Shown here: positions 11,736 to 23,032 of the stretch, one piece after another
Numbering within the stretch: the stretch's first letter is position 1
Layout of the letters: every line of letters begins with the position of its first letter
Source: Pocillopora verrucosa
Lineage: Eukaryota; Cnidaria; Anthozoa; Scleractinia; Pocilloporidae
NCBI RefSeq assembly: GCF_036669915.1
Contig: NC_089316.1
Span: 26,766,388 to 26,830,387 of the forward strand
Reading direction: 5' to 3'
Length of the DNA stretch: 64,000 nt
Translations under genes and position numbers: made by a program
Notes under the pieces: generated by a model
Told to the model about the DNA's origin: nothing
Database searches by the model: none
What the model saw: only the letters and a program-made list of their open reading frames with translations

Positions 11736-12955
11736 AAAAGTCGCCTACACTGAACGGATGAAAAGATACTGGCTGTAGCTACGCTTGTGCACGTTTGTTA
11801 TCAATGCTTAGTGTAACCTTAATTGTCAAGTGCTGTCTTTATTATTTTCAGTGGTCACACAGATCAAGAATTGTCAGTGATGCAGTTTGAAGTAAACAGT
11901 GATAGAACAAAGACTAAAAAGGCTGGCACTTTAAACAGTCGGTAACCAAATATTGATCCATATCCATCACACGTAGATTTTTGCAGTCAGTCAGTTTTCT
12001 TAAAAAAAAAAAAAACACTCGCGAGGTTCCACAAAGCGCACAAAAAAGACTTGAGAAAAAAGTTGACTTTTCAGCAAATTTTAAAATTATTTTCTATGTT
12101 TTCACGAGCAATGACGTATTTTCCTTCAGCAAATCAAGAAATAAAGGCAATAAAATTGTCCTTAATGTAATCCCCTTTAAATTTCTAACTGGTTCTCTTA
12201 TCGCTTGATCTTCATGACTCAATTGATATCCAATAAATCTCGTGATATCTTCTTTTTTCACAGGGGAATGTCACGTAAAGGCCACTTATGCCTCAAAGCA
12301 AAGGTCTTGTTCCCACAAAGTACTTAGTTGTCATGACAACTGATGACTGCGTCGGCGTACGACTGATATAAGGGTCAACTACTTTTTCAAGGCAGGAAAT
12401 TTAAAAGCGTCTTTTAGTTCGAATCTTTGATGATTTTTTTGCTGCAATTGAGGGTCTTAAATCGGCAAATTTTAGTTTTAAAAGTTCACCAAAGAGCTCT
12501 TTCAGCGAAGTCTTAATGCTTGATTCACAGCGTGCTAAATTTCTATCATTAAGTGAAGTAATCCTCTTAAACTTCAATGGCAGTTGGATTATCAATTGAT
12601 TTTTTCTTTATGGGGATTATGCCCCTTCCTAATCAGGTCAAAAAAATAAAATACTCAGAAACAATAAACTTCCAAAGGGATTACTTGAAAAATGATTAGG
12701 TCTGAGAACAATTCCATTAGGGGCTGTAATGTCCATTACCGCTCATCACGTAAAGGTTACCACAAGTGCAAGGGGGAGGAGAGGGTCATTATTTAGGTAG
12801 GTCATAGCTTTTGAGCCAGTTTAGACCAAATATTTTTGTCTTTTCCGAAGCAAAACGAATAACAGGGAGGAGAAAAGCAAGTAAAGCGATGCTTCTCGCT
12901 GATAAGCTGCAATTTCCTTCCATGCAGAAGAAAAGAAAAGTAAAACAGAGATTCA

Positions 12956-13014
12956 GGCTTTGACGTGATTCAAAACGCATGCCTCCCAGATGCTACAAAC
13001 TGAGCTACAAAGCC
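12956..13014 (-). repeat. tRNA-like fragment (copy 1)
   Basis: The minus strand reads GGCTTTGTAGCTCAGTTTGT and ends in CAAAGCC. The 7-bp acceptor stem pairs perfectly, an A-box-like TAGCTCAGTTTGTAGC is present and TTTTGAATCA recalls a B-box. It is only about 59 nt and lacks a proper anticodon arm, so a decayed tRNA or SINE head is more likely than a working gene. Confidence 0.5.
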
Positions 13015-13917
13015 ACACGCAGGGAGGACTGGGAGCGGGGGAACATTTTAGAGGGTTTTTCTACGCCTTAGAGGTATCTTCTTTAAAATTAAGAACTAGA
13101 AAAGTGAGCAAAATTTATCATCTGAACTTAATTCCCTACCGGCTTCGGAAGCGATGTGAATTTTAAACACAGCTCAAACTAGAGAGTATAAATATGTTCT
13201 CTTGAGCTCAAGTGCCCAATTCAAATACCACGTATGAAAACGTACGTGGACTTTAGAACCATGATTGACCGCAGATGTGGAAAATGGCATGTTCTAATTT
13301 GAAATAGAGTCAGGAATTGGAGATTTGATCAGTTGGACCCCTGCCAAGAATCCCTAGGTGTATTCCCCGCGCGTGAAATCGCTCTAGAATAAAGCTTAAT
13401 TTGTTTATTCAGTGGTACCACAGTTCTACTTAGCTTTTCTTTGCTTTTTAGACCCTATTACGCAAAATACATATGAAAGATACTGAAAACCACTCAAGAC
13501 AGACATGCAGACGGCGGAAACATTTATTTAAAACATTCCGTTAGAAGAGAGACATTTACTCAACCCCAGCAAAATAAAACGTTTTCGGCAAAGTTCTTAT
13601 TATATCAATTGCGTTAAGAACTTCAGCATCCTTGATCATTGAATAATGACGTAGCAAACATGTAATTTACGTTAAGTTTTGCATTTTTACAGTGTTTCAG
13701 TGCTTTGCCTTAAATGAAAAGCCTGCCCTATTTCAAGACCTTTCTAAACACGCCAAAACAAACTTCCGAGAGATATACAAATTTCTATCCGTTCCTCGTA
13801 AAACTGCAATTCCGTTAGTTGTGGGCCTTGTTTGAAGGGCAGCTCTGAATTCAATGGAGATCTTAGGTTGTTCTACATAGACTAATAAAATTATCATGAC
13901 AGGCTGGCTGACCTGGC

Positions 13918-13936
13918 GTGATCACGTGATCACTTC
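13918..13936. promoter_or_regulatory. Perfect palindrome with central E-box (copy 1)
   Basis: GTGATCACGTGATCAC is a 16-base perfect palindrome centred on CACGTG, the E-box bound by basic helix-loop-helix factors. It is kept in copy 2 near 42015-42030. A regulatory role is inferred only from the motif. Confidence 0.35.
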
Positions 13937-14560
13937 TATGGACGTGACTTCTGACTGAACGAAGCCGGCTACCACGGAAAAGCCGCGATGAAGATGAAAA
14001 GGAAAAGTGTAAAAACTGTGAAGATAAGCCTTCGAAACTACGCACTTCAGTTCACTACCAACTGAGTCGCGATTTCACACTGGCCCATTATTCCAGCTGT
14101 AAGACTTCTGGCAGAAAATTAGCTATTCCGAAAAAAATTTGTTTCCGTCCGTTTTAAGTTAATCTTGTGGCCGGCCAGAAGAGGGAAACCGGAGAAATGC
14201 TGCGGAATTAGCGGTTTTTCGAACTTAAGGATGGTTAGAAAATCTTCTTGGATTTAAAACTAATTTCAGCAAGTATTTCACAATTTCTGGTTTTGTACCA
14301 TTTGCAGCTCAGCTGTCAATACCAGCTGGTGAGCTCGGGAAAAACGGGTTGAACAGGAGAGAGGTCATCCAAAACAATAATAGAGAGTAAATGCTAATGA
14401 TTTGATCCCTTAACTTATAACTGAGAGGAGATAATTGATGCATGTTCCTGAAGAACTTGTTAAAAATAAACCTTGTAAAAGATTAAGAGAGAAAAAAATG
14501 TGTGTGTCACAAAATGAAAATATTGGCTCCTATTTTAAAGAAAGAAGGTAATTCATTTAC

Positions 14561-14606
14561 CTTCTGAGAGAACTTCAAGGAGACGAACAGCGAGCACCTT
14601 CGACAT
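14561..14606 (-). other. Candidate first coding exon of an unidentified gene (copy 1)
   Basis: On the minus strand an ATG opens MSKVLAVRLLEVLSE and runs for 15 codons plus one base into a donor-like GTAAAT. I found no matching downstream exon or homology. It is repeated unchanged at 42658-42703. It could be chance. Confidence 0.2.
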
Positions 14607-15623
14607 TGTAAACTCATGTGTGAAAACGTCCCCCCCACCTTCGTTCATTGACATCAGTTGCAACCCTAAATTTCGTGGAGCGCTTTGAAAATGGTTGTTT
14701 GCGGTAAGTCGGATGGCTTAAGTTATTTCTAAACAGAATGAAGAATAAAGTAACTCAACAATTCGCTCTGTCAGCCATGACTAGCTTTAATAAGCTAAGA
14801 CAAGTGCATGACCTTGAGCACGGGCTAGCTGTGGCGAAACTTGATTCCCCTGATAAAGTTCTGAAGGATTTACTCGTTCTTCGAGATACTTGTAATGTGA
14901 AACAATCGGAAAACAAAGAGCTTTTTGTCTTCGCTACTTTAGAATTATGATGGAACAAATTAAGTGGATGAGAAATTTAAACGGACTTTCCTTTTATCAC
15001 TCATCAGATAGTTCGATAGGCAGGCATTTTGCCCAGAACCAAATGAACTTTTAACATAACCGTCTGAGTTACATAAGTTAAATCGTGCTGGTTTTTTTTA
15101 CAAAAAGCGTGAATCACGTTTTCATGGCAAAAATGTAGGATTAAATGGTTATGCGGCATGTTTCCCAACAACTTGTGAAATACCTGGTTCTTTCATGGAC
15201 ATGAAACACAATGCAGATACCATATTGACAGAAATCGTTTTGCAATCTGAATCATGGAATCTGGACTTTCATAGCACCTTGTTCGTGCATCCCCACATGG
15301 CAGCTAAATTATCATATTTTCAAATATAATTCGTACAAGTTTTTCTAAAAGATTTACTGGTTTATGATGACAAGTTCTGTCACGCAAGTGCTCTAATCAG
15401 GCTAAAGCGGTGTAAAAGCTTTCCAGATAATTTTCACCGGAGGTATCATGTTACCGGATGTTACGTCAATCTCGTTGCAACAGCACCGCTTTCCTCTCAA
15501 TAAATGTTTGCCTATTAAACAGGAAAATTCATTTGATAAATATACCTCACCGAAGTAACAACTCGACTTGGCGAATGAAGGTGAAAGAATTTTCACATCA
15601 AAAAAGGACTCGCAAAAATTATC

Positions 15624-15833
15624 ATGTCTATTCCCGAAATTACAGCTTCAAGCCATACACGTTCGTCGATGGAAGGCTCACGCATCACAAGGCTTTATTC
15701 AATGCACGAGGTTGTGCTTGAGTACAGCGTTGTCATCATAACTCTGGGCTGTTTTTTTGCTAATATCCTTATCGTCAAGATTACTAAAAGGAAACAAACA
15801 GCTGCCAAATGTCTACCAGAACTTTGCTACTAG
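15624..15833 (+). pseudogene. Possible GPCR N-terminal remnant (copy 1)
   Basis: A 69-codon open frame. After a polar N-terminus it reads YSVVIITLGCFFANILIVKI then TKRKQ, which resembles transmembrane helix 1 of rhodopsin-family receptors, including the central Asn. Just downstream another frame gives PMSTRTLLLALN, reminiscent of the start of helix 2. Copy 2 (43721-43927) has a 1-base shorter T run and other indels, so the frames differ. No other helices were found. A decayed receptor fragment is the best guess, weakly supported. Confidence 0.3.
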
Positions 15834-17831
15834 CCTTGAACAGTCAACAAGTTCATCTCATTGATCAAAGAGGATTTTGTTGCGGGAAAGCTTGAAATTA
15901 ACAATTTGGCGTTACAGCAAGGACAGAAGCCTTCTCTAAGCCGGAAAAACTGTAGAACAAAGATCTTCATAGAAGACTGAAAACCCAAGTTAAAACCAGA
16001 GTGGAAGAGAAGAAGCGTTTTTAACCAACAAAAACCAGACATATGTATTTATTGACTTTGAGAAAACATTTTGGGATTACTTTTAACCAAAAACTTTCAC
16101 CGCACTTTGGTTAATGAAAGACAATTTGTACCATCAATATTGCAGATAATCCTAAGAATGAGAAAACTCTCTATTTTTCAAAACAAACTTTAGTTTTTTT
16201 GATGTGTGTTTAGTACAACAAACGATTCACACGCAAACGTGTAGTGTTAAATTCAGATAATTTATTATGCGAAGTCTGCTTGCACGTTTCCCAATGGACA
16301 AAGCGGAATGTATACACACGAGGATAAAGCATCATTCACAGTTATTTTTATTTATGATTTAACAGATTACATTTAAAATGTACAAAGCTTTTTCTACGAG
16401 TGGTATTTAATGACAAAATCTTTGAAATGTCAAAAAAAAAAATTAAAAAATAAATTATTTATTGAATTCTAACGCTTTACTGCAGTTATTTATGTCTATG
16501 ATTACGAATTTGTGATGAAACAGCAGATTACATCGAGAATGTACAAAACAATGCAGATTTTCCCCCAAAACAGTTTTTCCCGTTTCACAAGGGCCACGCC
16601 TTATCTGCAATCATTTCCGGGTTAAATTTGTGGTCGAAATTACATTCCCCCCCCACTTATACCTGGATTTTTGACATAAATAAGGATACTATTTACGTCC
16701 ACCGTAACTAGCTCTAATATAGTTTTCCCCGTTCATTTCCCATTACCTGAATATCTTCGTTTCAGTTTTATTTCATAACAATTAGGAAGCATTATAGTAT
16801 ATCTCTTAAACATTGAGGAGAAGGATTGAAATATTTTTAAACCCACAGCATTTATTTTGCGTCATTTGCTTTGCAAAAAATGAAAAAAAAAAAATTCACA
16901 TCATAATTTACATTGCAGTCATGGCAGTAGTTGACGGTAAAAAAGAGGACTCTTTTTAAAATAAGCGTTAAAATACAATCATTACCATGTTATGTCCAGC
17001 TCAGCGATTTATAGAATGCGGCTTTTCGATGGGAATGTTTGTAAAAATCGGGATCGCCTCTTGTGAGTCACTACAGAACCCGAGAGGTCCAAAAGAATCA
17101 GACCCGTGTTTAGTGTTACTTTCTATTTACTCTTATAACCAAAATAAACCTATAGCACATCAGACAAATAAAAAAATGTCATTAGTGTAGGAAGAATTTA
17201 GGGGGCTTTAACTCTGCGGGCGCAAGTGTAGTATGTGAGAGTGGTTGTTGTTTGGGGGGGTGGGGATGGGGTTGGAGGTTTACTGAGAGGGAGATTTAGC
17301 TTCTCCGGACAACCACCAGCTGAACGGCGGGCGGGTTCGCTCAGGTGCTGGAGCCCTACCCGGCTAGGGCTACCAAAAATTAGCAACATCACCCAAAAAA
17401 TCACACACATTACGAAATCAATCTCGACGATTAAGTTACTGGGTGACTGATCGCCTGTCGACGTACCTCAATTAGCATGTGGAGCAAGAGAACCGCTCGT
17501 AAACTCAGACAGATGTGAAACCGAGTTGCACGCACGAAATTTGAACTGAAAGACCAAATTTCAAAACAATCAAGGTGTAATATAAATGAGAGATATATTT
17601 ACAAAAATTGTTTTTCTCATTTGACTCTAGCAAAGTTCTTGATTTTCTGTTTTCTTTGAGCCAAGGAGGCGAGAGATAATTTTTGTGGGGGGAACCCTGT
17701 GGTCAAATGAATGCTTAATCCATTCCTGATGTCCCGCGTTTGCGTGATCGCGTGATTTGTGGAAGAGTTACGAAACTCATTGTACAACCGCGATAATTTA
17801 TCGAACACGGCGATTTTGAGACAGTCGGGAA

Positions 17832-17960
17832 ATGGTTAAACGCTTGTCGGTGGATGATCAGGTCCTATCGGCTTACCTTTTTTTTATGGGGCGCCATACT
17901 AAGGCTTAAAGACTTGGGTAATGGCCTTTGTAACCGCGAGCAATCGTATTGCGAACCAAG
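17832..17960 (+). pseudogene. MGST1-like first exon, copy 1, frameshifted and cut by gap
   Basis: This corresponds to exon 45770-45889 of the intact gene but is 129 rather than 120 bases long because of scattered single-base insertions. Translation from the ATG follows the family for about 17 residues (VDDxxLSAYLF) and then shifts to a stop. The exon still ends AAG before GTAAGG. Later exons would lie beyond the 100-N gap and are absent. The insertion-rich pattern also covers the neighbouring noncoding DNA, which suggests poor consensus rather than decay of the gene alone. Confidence 0.7.
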
Positions 17961-18900
17961 GTAAGGATAAAACCCGTCAGTTGCTTATCATGTCATTGGG
18001 TAGTGACCAAAAACTTTCAAGCTAACAGGACTTGGAAACTGAAAGAATAAGAATTTAGTTTAAGGTTTAAAACTTAGGTTGATAAAGATATCATGCTGTT
18101 ACTGTAAACATTTAAGGCATTGCTTGGATTGGATTGAGGCGCATAACAACATGGGACGAAGCTACGCATAGCCCAGTTGTCGATCGATATTACAGTTCGG
18201 TGTTAAGAACTGTGACATGTTGCGTGACATATTTGTTACGTCGCTGATTCCAGTATGAACGGGGATCAAAGAAAAATTATGTGCTCTCCCATGGAAACGA
18301 CAGGTGTGAAATTAAAGAGAGGCATGTAGAAGCGTTTATTTAAAAGGGAATTATTTCGGTGATTCTTAGATAAAAATGTTGTCAGGTAAATAGCGGCATA
18401 TGCCGATTGTGATCGCAACTTTGGCCGTTTGGAGCAACTTTATGCCGGTTCCAGCAACGCTGACAAGCAATTGCACATTTCTAAGCTATGTTGTGAGCAA
18501 AATATAGGTGTGGAGCGATATCACGAGTGAAAAAGTCGCGGATTTCAAGGAAAACAACACATAAAGCTGTCAGTAAATAAGGGTTCGCAGGCCTATTGCG
18601 ATCTTTTGCCGAATATTATAGCGGAAGTGGCTAAAATCGGACGTTTGGCAAGACGTTAAAGAACCATGTGTTTAGTTCCGTGTTCACGTGATTATCAAGA
18701 AGTTGTTGAAGCCTACGTGTACAAACTTGAATTAAAGCATAAACGTCATAAGAGTCTTGACGTAAACTGTGACTGGACAAACGAAAAAAACAACCCTGGA
18801 ATTTATAACTTCTGGTGGCCTTTGTCCAGAGATTTACCGTACATTTTGTGAAAATATTTTTAGGGAGGGGGAGAGGGAAGGAACCTCTCGCTGGTTTTTT

Positions 18901-19000
18901 NNNNNNNNNNNNNNNNNNNNNNNNNNNNNNNNNNNNNNNNNNNNNNNNNNNNNNNNNNNNNNNNNNNNNNNNNNNNNNNNNNNNNNNNNNNNNNNNNNNN
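18901..19000. other. Assembly gap of 100 N
   Basis: Exactly 100 unknown bases, the conventional size for a scaffold gap of unknown length. It falls where copy 1 would enter the intron between MGST1-like exons 1 and 2 (copy 2 equivalent 46818). Sequence after the gap (from 19001) is not the expected continuation, so two contigs were joined here. Confidence 0.98.
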
Positions 19001-19388
19001 ATGACTACATTGTTTTTCCACTCCCTCGGGGTGAGCATAAGTATTTCTCCCATTACAATAATTTAATGATGCCGACACGTTGTGAGTAGGAAACTGTTAG
19101 CATCAGTCAAGGGATATTGTTTGATTTTAAAACCAAATTCTCAGAACATGACTTAAAAGAGAGGTACGGGAGACAGTAAGGAGAATTAAGATTTCGATCT
19201 TGGGTGGAGTGACACCTGGATCAACCTCTGTGTTTGCTTCAGCGTAACAGGCGACAAAGAGAATAGACATAATGGGAAAAAGTCGGGGAGAAGAACTGCA
19301 GAGATCGATTGCAGAAAAAGAAAAAAAAAAAAAAAGCCGGAACTTCAGCTGGAAAGAATGACATCAAACAAAATTCCGGTCCTTTTTA

Positions 19389-19504
19389 TTTGGAATCACT
19401 GGTAAAGCTCTCAGCATGATCGGAGACATGAGATTATGATTGAAATCAAACAAAGTGTCAGCCTTTCTTTGTTTGGAATCATTGCAAAAGCTCTCAGCAT
19501 GATC
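19389..19504. repeat. Short direct repeat, 83-bp period
   Basis: TTTGGAATCACTGGTAAAGC at 19389 and TTTGGAATCATTGCAAAAGC at 19472, each followed by TCTCAGCATGATC. About 33 bases repeated once. Lies just after the contig gap in noncoding DNA. Confidence 0.7.
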
Positions 19505-20439
19505 AGGACAAAATTGTACAATCATAAACTCTTGTCAGAGAAAATCAATTTGTCAAGAAAGCCGACAACAAAAACTTTCAAAGTGCATTATCCTTCCAAA
19601 CCATGGTTTATCAAGTTATAGAGCAATTTATGAAGTTTCTAGAGGTGGAAAGACCTAGCTACGATTATAGATATCAGTGTTTCCGTAACCGACGAAAATA
19701 TTTTAATTACACATTAAATATTTTTTTCATTTATACGGAAGTTCTAGCTTATCAAAGCAACCGCCTTTTTTCGGCCGACGAGACGAGATCACACTATTGA
19801 AAATGCCCCCAAATAAGCATACCGTATTAATAAACAGGAACAAATTTATTACGTTTTTGATTTCATTTTAAAACGCTTATCGCCCTCTGAAGTGATGATG
19901 CTGCTTATTTCAATATAGTTTCAGAGACTTGCACATGACTTTTGCATAATTCAAGAGAGCTTTTAAAACTCATTTTATATCTGTGCTATCTACAAGAATC
20001 GCACAACATAACAGTTATCCTCGAACAATACATATCCAATATATAATATACGACATCTATGTTGGCAATGTCGTTTCATGACGGATTTTTTAAAAGCTCA
20101 GAGATTCGAATCTTTAGAATGTATGTTAAGCTGTATTTACAATAGAGCACTTCAAAGATCAAAACAACATTTTGACTGTCTGTTGTACGTGTTTCATCTC
20201 TTATTCGTTACCTGTGGGACGCGAGTTTCGCAAGTCGTCGTTGAGTCTCTAAAACGCATTCTTAAGTCGAGCTTAAAATGGTTGCCTCTCCAGTAAGGTA
20301 CAGAAGAAATGCTTTCCTTTTAAGTCCTGCAATCAGGTAGTTACTCGTGCAAGATGCACTCCTAATTCTGCTCTGATAATTTCTTCAATGGAATGTCTTC
20401 CGCTTCGAAGACTCTTCACAGAATCTTTAACTCTTAACG

Positions 20440-20670
20440 ACTTCCGAGTTCCTTGAGATCTAAAATCGTAGTTACGAACCACAAATACATCACAAAGATA
20501 TTTTTAATGTTGTTTTTGATTTTGAGCAGAGTTATTTACGTACACTGACGGTCGTTTATAAGAAAAAACTCTGCGGAATCCCATCCAACTTCCTTGTTCC
20601 TTAAGATCTAGAATTGTAGTTTTAAACCACAGAAATGTTATTGACGGATATTTTGAAATGTGTTTTGCTT
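20440..20670. repeat. Diverged direct duplication, about 141-bp period
   Basis: CTTGAGATCTAAAATCGTAG (near 20453) and CTTAAGATCTAGAATTGTAG (near 20594) start two similar stretches of about 75 bases, each continuing with ACCACAAA or ACCACAGAAA and an AT-rich run. Noncoding. Confidence 0.55.
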
Positions 20671-21197
20671 TCAGAGTGAGCGTACCTGCTTAAGGTACCG
20701 GAATATTTGTGCTGTCTCAGCCAATATTTAAAAAGGGCATGTATGTGTGTTGGTTTTTCATGAGTGATTTAAAGTCTCTTCTCGCCGACACAAGAAAGTC
20801 TCCGTAAGTGTCCTTTAATATTTGTTTTGCTTCATCAAGAATACTTGACTTCGATTACCACAAAAGCTTCGAAACCCAAAGGCATTATTTTACACCGATT
20901 ACATCGAGCAATGGTGAGTTGGATACAAAATTTGTGCTAATAGTCGGTATTGTTCGTCAGCCTTTAAGTGAAGGAGTCTATGTTATCTGTTTGTAGCTCG
21001 CAACATGTAATTTAAGTTGAATCAGTGAAAGAGGAACCAGCAAGAAAAAAAGTGGTTTCCTAACTTGTCGTAAGAACTGCACAATGCTAATAATCGAATA
21101 TCATTCGCTCGTCAGTTTATCTGATACAAGAAGGTAGGCGCGTGGACGGCATGGTACAGTGAACTACGTAGTCAAATTTGCCTCGTTCCCAACATAA

Positions 21198-21275
21198 GGG
21201 TTCGTGGCTCAGTTGGTAGTAGCACCCTTACTAACGTTTGTGAGGCCTGGGTTGGAATCCCGTCGAGGCCTGCTT
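21198..21275 (+). mobile_element. tRNA-derived SINE-like head
   Basis: GTGGCTCAGTTGGTAGTAGC is a good A-box and GGGTTGGAATCCC a near-consensus B-box, 38 bases apart. The stems do not form a full cloverleaf, and a non-tRNA tail follows. A SINE fragment is most likely. Confidence 0.55.
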
Positions 21276-22294
21276 AAATTTTGTGTTTTCTTCATTTGTG
21301 TAGTCACGATTAATCGCGACAGCTACAAAGAAATAATGAACCTGTTCAGTTTTAATGGAGCCACTGTTTTGTGGAATAAGGAATAATCGTGTAATACAAC
21401 AGAGAAAAACAAAGTACACATGCAGTAACTAACGTTATCATTCGCGTGAAGAGTACAATTCATCACGACGTAAGACGTTGTCGTCATTGCAACTTGGGTC
21501 ATTATTTGGTGGTGTATGTATCCCTAGTGTGTCCTTGTCCAATCCTGTCACGGAAACTGAGATTTCTTAACAGAATTTTTACGTTTTTGCTTGATCTTAA
21601 ATGACTTTCGATAATTATGTGGGAACTGGATCAACTTGCGCTGATACCCTTTTTTTTCGTCACTCTAGTGATAAATCTACACCTCTATTTCACGACTACA
21701 GACCTAATTTCACCGATTTCGCTAAGAGCTGAGGCCTGAAATAACAAGTTATTATCTCTGAAGATAACTAATAGCCATTAACTTCGATCCATTTTTTTCA
21801 GTACTTATTACTTATGTCGAGTTGTACACAATTTGCAAAACTAAATTTTCTTTATATTAATTTTTAATATTTCTTATCGACACGTTTACCAGATGGAATC
21901 ATCATTGCCACCAGGCAGCCTTTGTAGTTTACCTTGAAAAGAATATACGCGGTGAAATTCTCCGGTTTTAAGCTGGTATTCTTGTGGTGCTGGCAGAATA
22001 GGCGTTGATCTATTGCAACAACTCGCTAAGTCATCGCACGGAAAGTCACGTCTGTTGATTTAAATCTCATACAATCTTCCATTATCACATGGTTTATTTG
22101 ACCAACTGATTCTTAAGCTGTTGTAGGCGGAATAACGTTTTGCGAAAAGCATGGGCGTTACTTTTGATAGTTCTTCCGTGCCGCCATTCATAATTGAAAA
22201 AAAAATCATCTTCATTTAGTATTCTGAGCCTTTATAGACAGAGTTATCACTTATTTTGTCGCGTGCGTGGGAAAGAAGAGATTAGAATTTCCTG

Positions 22295-22372
22295 CGATAA
22301 AAATTGAGGCCCAGACCTCCTCATATGGCGCTTCTGTGCTTCACCACTGAGCTAAAGAAAAGTCTACGGCGA
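22295..22372 (-). repeat. Degenerate tRNA-like fragment
   Basis: The minus strand carries TTTAGCTCAGTGGTGAAGCA, a clear A-box, followed by a weak B-box (AGGTCTGGGCCTC). Acceptor stem not apparent. Confidence 0.4.
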
Positions 22373-22987
22373 GATAGGCTTTTATTACTAGATTCAGATG
22401 AGCCCAGAGAGATGTTCTTTTGTTCTCAAAGGTTAACAGCTTAGGACAATGTTTTGCATAAATAAAACAAGGAAAGTTCGATTTGGTTAGCATGTTGTAA
22501 TACCCAGTGGACGGAGTTCCAAAAAGGTGTCCTTATCAATAAACGAGAGAGTCGCCTACTCAGATCTCATATCGACCACCGCAATATTCATTAGCAAACA
22601 TGGAAACGACCCGACACTTGAAACTTACATCCTGGTTATCCGCTTGTCAAATTAAAAAAAAAATTGGAGCTGGAAATTACCCACTCAGTTCTTATGCGCC
22701 ATCTCTCAATGATGGAAATCATAACAGATTTGTGATTCCTTAGGTATTTGTCGAAAATCTGAGAATAAAGTTTGTAATGAAATTTCACCTCTAATTTTGC
22801 CATTCAAAGCTAAAGATTACTGAACTCAAGTTAACGTTGTTCTGTAAAAAAATTCAAAAATATAAAACATTAAACACGGGGTGGAATTCTTTAAAATGAG
22901 GTTCTGTACTTTTAAACTCAAGGGAAATGAGACTATTAACTTTATATAGTGGTTTTTCAACTGATTTCATAATGTTAATTGGCCACC

Positions 22988-23032
22988 ATGAAGAGTTCCT
23001 GAAGCTGACGTCTCGTGCGCTAGCCCTTCGCC
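22988..23032 (+). repeat. Partial match to the leading part of the 10186 SINE-like element
   Basis: CTGAAGCTGACGTCTCGTGC and CCCTTCGCCA match the start of 10186-10430 with small changes, but no tRNA-like part follows. Confidence 0.45.

Larger units (their letters stand above)
9788..17831. other. Intergenic between PDCL3 and MGST1-like gene, copy 1
   Basis: About 8 kb upstream of both genes (divergent starts). Contains the SINE-like element at 10186, a GCATGC hexamer run at 11447-11464, a MITE relic at 11530, a tRNA-like fragment at 12956, the palindrome at 13918, the candidate exon at 14561 and the receptor-like remnant at 15624. No intact gene recognised. From about 16.5 kb the sequence is much more indel-rich relative to copy 2. 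Confidence 0.6.
1..18900. repeat. Copy 1 of a ~19 kb duplicated block
   Basis: This stretch repeats, in the same order and orientation, as 27744-46818: FGF exons, PDCL3 exons, intergenic DNA, then the first MGST1-like exon. The offset is 27743 bases at the left edge. It rises to about 28072 after a 329-base segment missing here near 3200, and falls to 27918 at the right end because copy 1 carries many small insertions between about 16.5 and 18.9 kb. Over most of the block the two copies differ by scattered substitutions and 1-base indels, as two alleles would. The block starts at or before the window edge and ends at a run of 100 Ns. I infer an alternative haplotype placed in tandem, but a true segmental duplication remains possible. 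Confidence 0.9.

Noticed and set aside
14738..14950. 70-codon plus-strand frame as a gene
   Set aside because: The minus strand is open over the same interval, there are no recognisable motifs, and identity between block copies is expected here.
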